Shown: positions 1-7,108 of the stretch, in pieces
How positions within the stretch are numbered: the first letter of the stretch is position 1
How the letters are laid out: each line of letters opens with the position of its first letter
DNA from: Verrucomicrobiales bacterium
Lineage (GTDB): Bacteria > Verrucomicrobiota > Verrucomicrobiia > Limisphaerales > J093
NCBI GenBank assembly: GCA_024233215.1
Contig: JACKPW010000062.1
Span: 1-10,074 of the forward strand
Length of the DNA stretch: 10,074 nucleotides
Reading direction: 5' to 3'
Position numbers and translations under genes: made by a program
The notes under the pieces: model-generated
Told to the model about the DNA's origin: nothing
Databases searched by the model: none
What the model saw: the letters and a program-made list of their open reading frames with translations, nothing else

Positions 1-394
1 GACCGGCGGGGAACCGGATGTGGTCGGCCAGGATGCGAAGACCGGGGAGTGCCTCTTCTTTGATTGCTCCGCGGAAAGTCCCGCGGGTCGACGCAGCGTC
101 TGCTACGACCGGGAAGGCCTGGAATCGCGGAAGGAACACCGCCCGAAGCACAGCGCCATCGACATGGCGGCAGGCATGGGGATCGAGCTGTTGACGGAAG
201 AGGAATACCTCTCGCTGCAGCGCCTGGGTGACTTCGATCTGAAAACCTCGAGCTGGGTGAGGACGCCCCCGGAAATGCGGAAGCTCGGGGGAGCGCTCTA
301 TTGTGATCGCCGCTACAACCGCGTCTTCGTGGGACACAACGGGGCGCAGTCCTATTACGCCGCCCGGGGCTTCCGGGGCTCGCTGAGAGTCTAA
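1..394 (+). CDS. DUF4256 family protein, 5'-truncated by the window edge
   Basis: The reading frame is open from base 2 to the TAA at 392-394, giving about 130 C-terminal residues. The true start lies outside the window: codons before the GTG at 20 read TGGEPDV, which continues the family pattern, so 20 is not the start. Visible blocks match what I recall of DUF4256 proteins: an FFDCSAESPAGRRSVCYDRE block, ESRKEH, AIDMAAGMGIELLTEEEY, KTSSWVRTP, KLGGALYCDRRY, and a terminal SYYAARGFRGSLRV. Family members are about 185-200 aa, so roughly the first third is missing. The function is unknown. No signal peptide or membrane segment is visible in this part. It is probably a soluble cytoplasmic protein with no evident link to the downstream genes. 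Confidence 0.87.
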   Translation, partial: TGGEPDVVGQDAKTGECLFFDCSAESPAGRRSVCYDREGLESRKEHRPKHSAIDMAAGMGIELLTEEEYLSLQRLGDFDLKTSSWVRTPPEMRKLGGALYCDRRYNRVFVGHNGAQSYYAARGFRGSLRV

Positions 395-396
395 GC

Positions 397-501
397 GTGA
401 AGATTGCCACCCACCGAACGCACCTGGAGACCATTGCTGCGCTGGTGCGCGATCCGAACTTTGGACCCATTACCCTGTCGCTTGCAGATGATGGGAAGTA
501 G
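397..501 (+). CDS. Possible 34-aa small ORF (doubtful)
   Basis: A GTG lies 2 bases after the DUF4256 stop and opens a 34-codon frame ending in TAG at 499-501. The predicted peptide begins VKIATHRTHLET and ends PITLSLADDGK. Its composition looks protein-like rather than Arg/Pro-rich shadow sequence, and the near-overlap with the previous stop would allow translational coupling. I recognise no family, there is no independent Shine-Dalgarno sequence, and the length is within chance expectation. It could equally be the eroded end of a lost gene. Confidence 0.2.
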   Translation: MKIATHRTHLETIAALVRDPNFGPITLSLADDGK

Positions 502-510
502 CAAGGGAAG

Positions 511-538
511 AACGGGCGTGGGCCTCGGTCCGCGACCG
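511..538 (+). repeat. GC-rich hairpin-forming element, copy 1 (upstream of sigma factor)
   Basis: This 28-bp stretch differs from 6987-7014 at only three positions. A shorter, weaker match occurs at 9835-9852. It contains a perfect small inverted repeat, CGGTC-CGC-GACCG (526-538). The 18-bp core at 517-534 ends 95 bp before the ATG of the sigma factor. It could be a regulatory element or an interspersed hairpin repeat. Confidence 0.55.
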
Positions 539-629
539 GATTCGCTGTGACCGGACCTGCTTCGCGCCTTGGCAAAGGCGGGGGTCCCCGTCACTCTGCC
601 CGTGTAATCACCAACAGCATTGACGCAAG

Positions 630-1385
630 ATGAGCGAGGCCTGCGCCAGCGAACCCTGCTCGCCAAGAGGGGGCCGCTTCGTCACGACCCACTGGAGCCG
701 GCTCGTGCTGGCAACCCGCGAGGATTCACCGGCCGCGACCGCGGCGCTGGAGGAGCTTTGCCGCACCTATTGGTACCCGCTCTACGCCTTCGTGCGACGA
801 CAAGGCAAGAACCCCGCGGATGCCGAGGACGCCGTGCAGGCGTTCTTCGCACGGCTGCTTTCCAAGAAGCTGCTGGCCCGGGCCGACCCCGCCCGCGGAC
901 GGTTCCGCGCCTTCCTGCTGACCGCGTTCATGAACTTTCTGGTCAGCGAATGGGAACGTGAGACCGCCACCAAACGCGGCGGCGGACAACCGGTTCTGTC
1001 ACTGGAAAACCTTCAGCCTGAAACGGTGTACTCACGCGACGCCGATCCCGCGTTGACCCCCGACCAGGCCTACGACCGCGCCTGGGCCTGCCGGTTGCTC
1101 GCCACCGTCCGTGAGCACGTCCGGATGGACTATGCCGAGCGCGGGCAGGCCCGTCGGTATGAACTGTTGGAAGCGTTCCTCCCCGGCGGGGACGGCCAGC
1201 TCAGTTACTCCGAAGCGGCGGCGGAACTTGGGCTCGGCGAAGTGAGCGTCCGCGCCGAGGTGCATCGACTCAAGAAACGCTATCGGGCGGCGCTCCGGAC
1301 CGAGATTGCCGCTACGGTCTCCAGCGCGGAGGAGGTCGATGAGGAACTCCGCTCGCTGATGGCTGGCGTGGCCGGCTCCCCGTGA
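630..1385 (+). CDS. ECF-type RNA polymerase sigma factor (sigma-70 family)
   Basis: A 251-aa protein expected to bind core RNA polymerase and direct it to a small set of promoters. An N-terminal FVTTHWSRLVLA segment (residues 17-28) precedes a sigma region 2 that carries YWYPLYAFVRR and DAEDAVQAFF (64-73), the counterpart of the core-binding DAEDLVQ-like motif. RGRFRAFLLTAFMNFL follows. A region 4 helix-turn-helix lies at about 175-230 (LSYSEAAAELGLGEVSVRAEVHRLKKRYR). The TTHWS-type N-terminus is typical of sigma factors next to Ser/Thr kinases in Verrucomicrobia and Planctomycetes, and a kinase gene begins 282 bp downstream. No anti-sigma gene is adjacent, so control may be through the kinase (inference). 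ATG 630 is the first in-frame ATG and retains the full N-terminal motif; no strong Shine-Dalgarno sequence is visible. Family assignment is strong; the regulon is unknown. Confidence 0.9.
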   Translation: MSEACASEPCSPRGGRFVTTHWSRLVLATREDSPAATAALEELCRTYWYPLYAFVRRQGKNPADAEDAVQAFFARLLSKKLLARADPARGRFRAFLLTAFMNFLVSEWERETATKRGGGQPVLSLENLQPETVYSRDADPALTPDQAYDRAWACRLLATVREHVRMDYAERGQARRYELLEAFLPGGDGQLSYSEAAAELGLGEVSVRAEVHRLKKRYRAALRTEIAATVSSAEEVDEELRSLMAGVAGSP

Positions 1386-1414
1386 ACAGTAACGATTCAG
1401 TGGAACTCGGAATG

Positions 1415-1439
1415 ACACGGATTACACCGATTACACGGA
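1415..1439 (+). repeat. Degenerate 9-bp tandem repeat (acacggatt, 2.8 copies)
   Basis: Three successive units read acacggatt, acaccgatt and acacggaa, with a strict 9-bp period. The sequence lies in the gap between the sigma and kinase genes. Similar 'cacggattacacggatt' strings are, from memory, scattered between genes in Verrucomicrobia. It is non-coding in any supported frame. Confidence 0.7.
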
Positions 1440-1461
1440 AGCCGAATCGATTCACAGCCCG

Positions 1462-1600
1462 CAGAAGGAAACGAAGGAAACGAAGGTAGGACCGATGGAG
1501 AAACACGCCACTGAAAGTCCGGAACCAGTCACCATTGGGCTGAGTGGTGGCGCGTCCGAAGAAGACCCTCCAAGGGCCTGCCTCTCTTCGTGTCCTTCTG
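1462..1600. repeat. Inverted-repeat-bounded segment with 9-bp tandem repeat at its left end
   Basis: The 15-mer cagaaggaaacgaag (1462-1476) recurs in reverse complement at 1586-1600 with one mismatch, bounding a 139-bp segment. The left arm continues as a 9-bp tandem repeat (gaaggaaac, about 2.6 copies, 1464-1486). No target-site duplication is evident, so calling it a small mobile element would go beyond the evidence. The right arm lies in the upstream region of the kinase gene and includes the in-frame GTG at 1590. Confidence 0.5.
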
Positions 1601-1653
1601 TAGGCACTTCCCGGTTACGGCTGAGGTCCAACAAACCGGGCAGGCTGCGGTAG
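1495..1653 (+). CDS. Possible 52-aa leader ORF upstream of the kinase (doubtful)
   Basis: ATG 1495 is preceded by an AAGGTAGG stretch ending 4 bases upstream, a better ribosome site than the kinase gene itself shows. The 52-codon frame (MEKHATESPEPVTIG...) ends in TAG at 1651-1653, 14 bases before the proposed kinase GTG. The first half looks protein-like and the second half is Arg/Ser/Pro-rich. It could be a leader peptide, the frameshifted remnant of an older kinase N-terminus, or chance. No family is recognised. Confidence 0.25.
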   Translation: MEKHATESPEPVTIGLSGGASEEDPPRACLSSCPSVGTSRLRLRSNKPGRLR

Positions 1654-1667
1654 GAAGAAAGCAGACC

Positions 1668-4600
1668 GTGAAATCCCTCGATCGATCCCGTTGTTCGCGA
1701 TGCGGCGAGCCGCTCCTGTCCGGCACGCTGGGGGACCGTTGTCTGCGGTGCATGTTGGAGCTCGGCCTTACCGCCGCTGTGGACGATGGGCCGGACGAGT
1801 TGGATGAGGCGGAGGCAAGTCCCGGAGTCGGTCAAGCAGGCCAGCGTTTCGGGGATTACGAACTGCTCGAAGAAATCGGTCGCGGTGGCATGGGGGTGGT
1901 TTACCGCGCACGGCAAGTCAGCCTGGACCGGATCGTGGCGCTCAAGATGCTAGTGCATCGTCCGTTTGAGACGCCCGAGCTGGCCGAACGACTCGAAGCC
2001 GAGGCCAAGGCCGCCGCCCGGCTGCATCACCCCGGGATCGTGGGCATCCACGAGTTCGGCCAGCACGAGGGCCAGTTCTTCTACTCGATGGAATACATCG
2101 AGGGCCGGAGCCTGGCGGACGTGATCGCCGAATCGCCCGGTCAGATCACGGACTTCGAACGGGTCGCGCGCTACCTGCGGGACATCGCCGCGGCCGTCCA
2201 TTACGCCCACGAACAGGGCACCCTGCACCGGGATCTCAAACCGTCGAACATCCTCGTCGAGGTGAGCGACGCAGTGAAGGTCACGGATTTCGGTCTGGCG
2301 AAGCGAATTGGAACCGACTCCGGAATGACCCTCACCGGGCAGGTGCTGGGATCGCCCAGCTACCTTTCGCCCGAACAAGCCTCCGGCCGGCATGATCAAG
2401 TCGGCCCGCGCAGCGACGTCTATGCGCTGGGCGCGGTCCTGTTCGAGTTGCTGACCGGACGACCCCCGTTTGTGGCCGACTCGTTTGAGTCGAACCTGAT
2501 TCAAATTCGGGAGAAGGAGGCGCCATCGCCGCGGCTGTTGAATCCCCGCGTGCCCCGTGACCTGGAGACCATCTGCCTCAAGTGCCTCGAAAAGGAACCG
2601 GACCGTCGCTACGCCGGCGCCCGCGAGCTTGGCGAAGAACTTGGGCGTTTCCTGGATCGCGAGCCAATCCGCGCCCGCCCGATCTCACCGCCCGGACGCG
2701 TCTGGCGCTGGTCGCGGCGGAAACCCGCCCTGGCTGGCCTGAGCTTCGCTGTGTTTGCGCTGCTGCTGACGATCCTCATCGGCCTGCCGGTCGCCCTCGT
2801 GCGGATCAGCCGGGCCCTGGAACGCGCCGAAGCCGAGGGCTACGCCTCCGGCATGAACCTGGCGCAGGCGGCCCTGGAGGACGGTGTGCAGGGAACCGCG
2901 CTGCAATTCCTGGAAGCCTGCGTGCCCGAGCCCGGCCAACCGGACCGCCGCGGTTGGGAGTGGCAATACCTCCGGAGCAAGTGCGCGGATGATTCCTTGG
3001 AGGTAAACCGCGACAATCCGGAGCCGGTCCTCAGCATTGCGGTCAGCCCGGTCACCAACGAGTTCGTCGTCACGCGTCGTCCAGGGACAATCGAGCTGTG
3101 GGGTTGGGACCCCTTGAGGCGAATCAAGGTCCTCCGGTCCACGGTGCCCGGCCTGTTCAGCTTCGCAGGTTTCTCCCCCGATGGGGACCGTTTCGCCATC
3201 TGCGAGCGTGGTGCGGTGAATATCTGGCAGTTGCTGCCGGAGACGAAGGTGGTCCAGACCCTGACGAACGACCCTTGGGCCTTCGCCGTGGCCTTCAGTC
3301 CGGACGGGCGACGGGTTGCCTGCCTGGACGCTGAGGGTTTCCGGCTCTGGGATCTCGACGGTCCGTCCACGCCGTACGGCGGGATCCCTTGCGATGTCGA
3401 GTTCTCCTGTCGCGGGCTGGCCTTTCATCCCGACGGCCGACTGCTGGCTTTTGGCGATCGCGCCGGCGTGGTTCGGATCGTTGAAGTGGGAACAGGCGGA
3501 GTGGTTCGGGAGTTTACGGCCCATCCCAGAAAAGTGGGCTCCTTGGCCTGGTCACCGGATGGCAGCCTCCTGGCCACGGCGAGCCCCTGGCAGACCGAAC
3601 CGATCAAGCTGTGGGACAGCCGGACCGGTCAATTGGTGGGGAGGCTCGAGGGACATCGGGATGCCATCCAGGCCCTGGCCTTCATCGACAACCGGCGGTT
3701 GGTTGCATCCGGGAGTGAACAGTCCGTACGCATCTGGAATCTGGCCACGCGGGAATGCACGGCCGTGCTAAACGGCAGCGGGAACACGATTCTCACCTTG
3801 GGCGTGTTGCCGGACGGAGAGCGCATTGTCACCGGAGCCGTGGATGGGGGCATCCGGCTCTGGCCGACTTCGCCCCCTGCCGCGCCTGACAATCCCGTGC
3901 GAATCCCGGATATCAGGGCGTTCGATCTGCTCACGAAGGATGGCGGGCGGGTCGTCGTCTCGGACACAGACGGTCGGATTGCGGTGTGGGAGACCCGACC
4001 CCCGCGAAAGCTCCTTTCGCTGGCGGAGGAACTGGGTCCGGGCAACTACCGTCTTGATGTCTCACTCGAACGGGGGTTGGCAGCGTTCAGCAACGTCTCA
4101 GGGCGGATCAGTGTGTGGTCGCTGGGCAACTGGCAGTCTGTCACGAATCTCGACTACCCCGTGCCCGGTAACCCTTCCGCCACGGTGGACTTCGTGGACG
4201 GGGGGCGCCGGCTTCTGGTCGGCCGTATCAGGCCTCCCGCTGTCGCCCTGGAGACGGACACCTGGCAGGCCGTGCCGGAGCCGGACCCGCAGGTGCGGGT
4301 CCTCCGGTGCATCATTGACGAGACGCGGTCCCGGAAGATGGCAGCCAATCCGGGAAAGTTCTCCCACAACAGCCGGTGGGTGTTCCTGCCGGACGACGAC
4401 GGTTCGATACACTGGTTCGACCTGCGAACTGGCAAGAGAGTGGCCCGCTTCCGGGACAGCATGAGCGCCGCGAACGATGTGGCGGTTTCGCCGGATGATC
4501 GTGTCGTGGCCTCGGTGGGCAACGCTTCCCTCATCGTCCTCCGCGACATCCGGACCCGACGGCCGGTGTGCTCGTGGCAGGCGAACGATCGCTCCGTCAC

Positions 4601-4859
4601 AAGCGCGGCTTTCTCCCCGGATGGACGCCGTTTCGTCACCGCCCACCACCAGGGATACGGGGTGACGATCTGGGATTGGGCAGTCCAGCGCAGCCTGATC
4701 ACGCTCCCCTGTGACGCCGAACGGATCCGGGACGTGCAGTTCTCCCAGGACGGCCACCGACTCTTCGCCCGAGGCGACGACACGCTCTACATCTGGGATG
4801 CATTCGCCGAGAGCCGAGCAGAGAATGGCGAATCTCCGCCAGGTCTTGGAGTGCGGTGA
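1668..4859 (+). CDS. Membrane Ser/Thr protein kinase with C-terminal WD40 repeats
   Basis: A 1063-aa Hanks-type kinase predicted to phosphorylate Ser/Thr on cytoplasmic targets. A zinc-ribbon-like C-x2-C/C-x2-C motif (Cys 9, 12, 25, 28) comes first. The kinase domain starts at about residue 61 with FGDYELLEEIG. It has the glycine loop GRGGMG (71-76), VALK with Lys93, HRDLKPSN with catalytic Asp189, DFG at 207-209 and SPEQ with Glu236; all catalytic residues are present. An Arg/Trp-rich juxtamembrane stretch leads to one hydrophobic helix at about 354-379. The remainder carries about 14 WD40-like blades (repeated FSPDGRR...IWD patterns), probably two seven-bladed propellers on the outer side of the membrane. 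GTG 1668 was chosen because it keeps the Cys motif and has AGGAAG 10 bases upstream; GTG 1590 is possible, but its extra 26 codons overlap repeat DNA. The sigma gene upstream suggests a functional pair (inference). Confidence 0.93.
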   Translation: MKSLDRSRCSRCGEPLLSGTLGDRCLRCMLELGLTAAVDDGPDELDEAEASPGVGQAGQRFGDYELLEEIGRGGMGVVYRARQVSLDRIVALKMLVHRPFETPELAERLEAEAKAAARLHHPGIVGIHEFGQHEGQFFYSMEYIEGRSLADVIAESPGQITDFERVARYLRDIAAAVHYAHEQGTLHRDLKPSNILVEVSDAVKVTDFGLAKRIGTDSGMTLTGQVLGSPSYLSPEQASGRHDQVGPRSDVYALGAVLFELLTGRPPFVADSFESNLIQIREKEAPSPRLLNPRVPRDLETICLKCLEKEPDRRYAGARELGEELGRFLDREPIRARPISPPGRVWRWSRRKPALAGLSFAVFALLLTILIGLPVALVRISRALERAEAEGYASGMNLAQAALEDGVQGTALQFLEACVPEPGQPDRRGWEWQYLRSKCADDSLEVNRDNPEPVLSIAVSPVTNEFVVTRRPGTIELWGWDPLRRIKVLRSTVPGLFSFAGFSPDGDRFAICERGAVNIWQLLPETKVVQTLTNDPWAFAVAFSPDGRRVACLDAEGFRLWDLDGPSTPYGGIPCDVEFSCRGLAFHPDGRLLAFGDRAGVVRIVEVGTGGVVREFTAHPRKVGSLAWSPDGSLLATASPWQTEPIKLWDSRTGQLVGRLEGHRDAIQALAFIDNRRLVASGSEQSVRIWNLATRECTAVLNGSGNTILTLGVLPDGERIVTGAVDGGIRLWPTSPPAAPDNPVRIPDIRAFDLLTKDGGRVVVSDTDGRIAVWETRPPRKLLSLAEELGPGNYRLDVSLERGLAAFSNVSGRISVWSLGNWQSVTNLDYPVPGNPSATVDFVDGGRRLLVGRIRPPAVALETDTWQAVPEPDPQVRVLRCIIDETRSRKMAANPGKFSHNSRWVFLPDDDGSIHWFDLRTGKRVARFRDSMSAANDVAVSPDDRVVASVGNASLIVLRDIRTRRPVCSWQANDRSVTSAAFSPDGRRFVTAHHQGYGVTIWDWAVQRSLITLPCDAERIRDVQFSQDGHRLFARGDDTLYIWDAFAESRAENGESPPGLGVR

Positions 4860-4898
4860 AAAGGGCCAGCCTTCACCGCTTTGTCCGGGGCCACCAAA

Positions 4899-4930
4899 AG
4901 CCCGAAATCCGAAGCAAGCCCGAAGTCCGA
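4899..4930 (+). repeat. Degenerate direct repeat (agcccgaaatccga, two copies, 18-bp spacing)
   Basis: AGCCCGAAATCCGA at 4899-4912 recurs at 4917-4930 with one mismatch (13/14), separated by AGCA. The GAAATCCGAAGC style is similar to short interspersed repeats found between genes in verrucomicrobial genomes (from memory). No role is evident. Confidence 0.6.
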
Positions 4931-5161
4931 CACCCGCCCCCTGTTCGCCGTCCCCCTCCCTCCTGAACACCGAGACCTGACCACTCAAACCTCAACCTCA
5001 CCCCCAAGAGCGACGATTCGGATCGCGCGCACCCCACGACGCTTCGCGAGGTCCGAATGCCCGTCGGCTGCGAATCTACTTCCATCCGTTCATCTGCGGT
5101 TCCCACGCCCCTGAATCCCCGTGCAACATTTCGTGCCCTAACCGGTAGGAACAGGTGGGGC

Positions 5162-5217
5162 AGGCCAGGTCACGGTGACTTGTCCGGCCTCGAATTGAGA
5201 ATCTCATGAAAGGCCGG
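5162..5217 (+). promoter_or_regulatory. Two mutually exclusive hairpins in the leader of the 5275 gene
   Basis: Hairpin A pairs AGGCC (5162-5166) with GGCCT (5186-5190) and encloses a near-palindrome GTCAC-G-GTGAC (5169-5179). Hairpin B pairs CCGGCCT (5184-5190) with AGGCCGG (5211-5217), with an inner TGAG-aat-CTCA stem (5196-5206). Both use 5186-5190, so only one can form at a time. The element ends 57 bases before the ATG at 5275. No U-tract follows hairpin B, so a classical intrinsic terminator is not supported. GTCACgGTGAC could instead be a dimeric regulator's site. Confidence 0.35.
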
Positions 5218-5274
5218 TGGCAGGGATGGAGGGCTTCGGCGCCGGAACCAAGCACAACAACGAAAGGAACGCAG

Positions 5275-6936
5275 ATGAATTCACTGAGATTGTTCCAACA
5301 CGGTCCCCGCCACCAGACGCTGGGACTGATTTCCCGGGGGCTTGCCCTGATCGCCCTCTTGAGTCTCACGATCATGGGCCGGGCCTTGGAGATTGACGAG
5401 TTCGACCCGCCTGGGTGGGAGTGGGTAGAGGATTACGGGCTTGCGCCGCTTTGCCAGGTGGAGACAGTCGATGGTTACCTCGTCATCAGGAACAAACAGA
5501 CGCTGCCGGCATACGCTGGAGAGCAAAGCAACGCGGTCAGCGTGGTGTACGACGGGGTGCTCCCCAACCTGCCGCTGCTCGAAGGAAGAACTTTGGAACT
5601 GCAGCTTCGTGAGTTCACCAGCAGCCACGACGACCTGTTCGGTTGGATGAACTATGGGGACATCGGCCCATGGAGCGGCCAGCGCCCGAACGCCTACGTT
5701 CTGGCTGTGGACCGGAACGAAGTGGTGCTGCTGAAAACCTCTCCCCAGATGTGGTTGTTCTTCGAGAGCATGCCGGAGACCACCGCTCCCGTGGATGTGA
5801 GCATGGCCCTGACGCGCTACGGCGGTACCGTGACAATCCGCAGTCAGGTCAGCCTGAGCGAGGATCCCTCGGTGATCCTCTTCGAGAAGGTGTTCGTGGA
5901 TGGACCGGGCGTGGATGCGAATCTCATGACTCCCGCGGGTCCGCACGGGGTGCCCAGCATGGCGGACCAGGGCCCGGCGGTGCCGGGGAGCTACGGTTAT
6001 TGGTCTGAATTGGGGCTGGCGAACTACTCCGCGACCGAGCTTGCCCCGGGCGAGTCTATTCGCGTGGGAGGTTTCCACTACTTCCTATATCCCGCTGCTC
6101 CCGACCCGGCCATCGAGCCGGCGGTCAGGATCGACTTCGTGCGAACGCCAAGCCCGCGCATCGTCTTATCGGCCCCGGAGTTGAACGGCCCCTGGACGCC
6201 GTGTGCCGAACCGCTTTATCCCGACGGTGACCGTTACGCGATGGCCGTGCCCATGGCGTCCAGTCACCAGTTCTTCAAGACCGCGCCCGGCGTGACGGTG
6301 GAGGACGGCTTCGACGGCGGGTTGGGCAGCGACTGGGCCGTTCTTGCCGCTCCCGGGATGGAGGAGGCCTTCCGACTGGAAACGGTCGAGTTGGAGGTGC
6401 CGGGGGAGACCCGGCTGCGGCTGTCGGGAACTCAAGCCGGCGGACCGGACAGTCGCCTGACCCTGCTCCACCAGGGTCCGGCGATGGGCGACTTCGCCGT
6501 CTGCCTGGATGTGCAGGAATCCACCATGCAGGCCGACACCGCCACCGGCTTGATCGCGCGGTCGGTCGGCGAGGATGGGCGTAACGGGTACGTGGCCGGG
6601 GTGACTTGGGGACCGGTCTCCGGGGGCGGCTGCCTGCCCGGCAAGCTGTGGATCCGCAAGATCGTCGATGGCGTCCCGCAGACCCTCGCGGAGCGGTGCC
6701 CGGAGAAGGTTGTCCTGACGCCGGGGCTTGACCGCCGGCTGCGTTTCACGGGCGCGGGAGATCGACTGACCGTCGAACTGGTGCTGCCGGACCGACCGGA
6801 CATAACCGTTGAGCCATTGACCATCCACGACGCCACCTTCACCCAAGGGACCACGGGTATCTCCGTGACGCTGCCTACTGAGACCTGCAAAGTCACGGTG
6901 GACAACTTCCGCACCGTGGGGACACTGCCGGAGTGA
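5275..6936 (+). CDS. Secreted protein of unknown function with two jelly-roll-like regions
   Basis: A 553-aa exported protein. ATG 5275 is preceded by AAAGGA at good spacing and begins a signal peptide with hydrophobic core LALIALLSLTIM and likely cleavage after GRA (residue 37). An in-frame ATG at 5206 would add 23 residues and lacks such a ribosome site. The mature protein has three parts. Residues 40 to about 280 are beta-rich, opening EIDEFDPPGWEW. Residues 283-338 form a short module (PRIVLSAPELNGPWTPC...HQFFKT), the 'LNGPWTP...FF' pattern seen in many verrucomicrobial secreted proteins. Residues 341-550 begin VEDGFDGGLGSDWAVL and end TVDNFRTVG, like concanavalin/LamG-type folds that often bind glycans. 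No catalytic motif or sorting signal is evident. The gene is 172 bp from the next secreted-protein gene on the same strand. Confidence 0.85.
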   Translation: MNSLRLFQHGPRHQTLGLISRGLALIALLSLTIMGRALEIDEFDPPGWEWVEDYGLAPLCQVETVDGYLVIRNKQTLPAYAGEQSNAVSVVYDGVLPNLPLLEGRTLELQLREFTSSHDDLFGWMNYGDIGPWSGQRPNAYVLAVDRNEVVLLKTSPQMWLFFESMPETTAPVDVSMALTRYGGTVTIRSQVSLSEDPSVILFEKVFVDGPGVDANLMTPAGPHGVPSMADQGPAVPGSYGYWSELGLANYSATELAPGESIRVGGFHYFLYPAAPDPAIEPAVRIDFVRTPSPRIVLSAPELNGPWTPCAEPLYPDGDRYAMAVPMASSHQFFKTAPGVTVEDGFDGGLGSDWAVLAAPGMEEAFRLETVELEVPGETRLRLSGTQAGGPDSRLTLLHQGPAMGDFAVCLDVQESTMQADTATGLIARSVGEDGRNGYVAGVTWGPVSGGGCLPGKLWIRKIVDGVPQTLAERCPEKVVLTPGLDRRLRFTGAGDRLTVELVLPDRPDITVEPLTIHDATFTQGTTGISVTLPTETCKVTVDNFRTVGTLPE

Positions 6937-6986
6937 GTTGGTGCCGGCATCGTGGCGGGTCGCCATGGAAGTGACGGGTTGGTGCG

Positions 6987-7014
6987 AACGGGCGCGGGCT
7001 TCGGTCCGCGCCCG
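6987..7014 (+). repeat. GC-rich hairpin-forming element, copy 2 (upstream of LVIVD gene)
   Basis: This stretch matches 511-538 at 25 of 28 positions. It can fold GCGGGC (6994-6999) on GCCCGC (7010-7015) with a 10-base loop. The 18-bp core (6993-7010) ends 98 bp before ATG 7109, almost the same distance as copy 1 from the sigma factor start. Confidence 0.55.
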
Positions 7015-7055
7015 CCAAGCCGCCGCGTCGGCAACGGACATTTCCTCACACCATG

Positions 7056-7108
7056 TGAAAGACTCCCCCGTCCGGGCTGTGTTGATGTGCAAGACGACTT
7101 TGCATTCC
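7056..7108 (+). promoter_or_regulatory. Duplicated gene leader, copy 1 (upstream of 7109)
   Basis: From TGAAAGA to the start codon this leader aligns with 9879-9932 with a single gap. About 44 of 63 columns are identical when the first codons are included. Shared blocks are TGAAAGA, CCCCG, CCGG, GT, AAG, ACTT and GCAT, ending in CATGAAGACA. The GAAA and downstream GTGT could be ECF-like -35 and -10 elements, but the spacing (18) is longer than usual. It has no good Shine-Dalgarno sequence. Confidence 0.5.

Larger units (their letters stand above)
4860..5274. other. Gene-poor region between kinase and secreted-protein genes
   Basis: I see no supported gene in these 415 bp; ORFs on either strand lack family features. 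The region holds a degenerate 18-bp-period direct repeat near 4899-4930. It also holds a short string, tccatccgttcatctgcggttcc (5081-5103), resembling the 'catccgtgttcatctgcg' type of intergenic repeat I recall from Verrucomicrobia. Two overlapping inverted repeats at 5162-5217 follow. Any terminator for the kinase gene and promoter for the next gene must lie here, but neither has a clear consensus. Confidence 0.6.

Noticed and set aside
511..538. Intrinsic terminator for the upstream gene
   Set aside because: The hairpin arms are only 5 bp, no T-run follows, and the same sequence recurs upstream of another gene, which fits a repeat or control element better.
1415..1486. CRISPR array
   Set aside because: The units are 9 bp with no spacers, which is a short tandem repeat and not a CRISPR structure.
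1452..1916. Minus-strand ORFs over the sigma-kinase gap (Cys-containing)
   Set aside because: They overlap repeat DNA and the kinase N-terminus in antisense. The C-x2-C reading on the + strand belongs to the kinase.
2685..3524. 279-aa minus-strand ORF inside the kinase gene
   Set aside because: It lies wholly antisense to the transmembrane and propeller coding region and has no independent support.
4098..4988. 296-aa minus-strand ORF over the kinase 3' end
   Set aside because: It is antisense to clear WD40 repeats, its composition is shadow-like and no family is recognised.
5281..6078. 265-aa minus-strand ORF with many His residues
   Set aside because: The His richness follows from antisense reading of the + strand gene; there is no motif arrangement of a metal-binding family.
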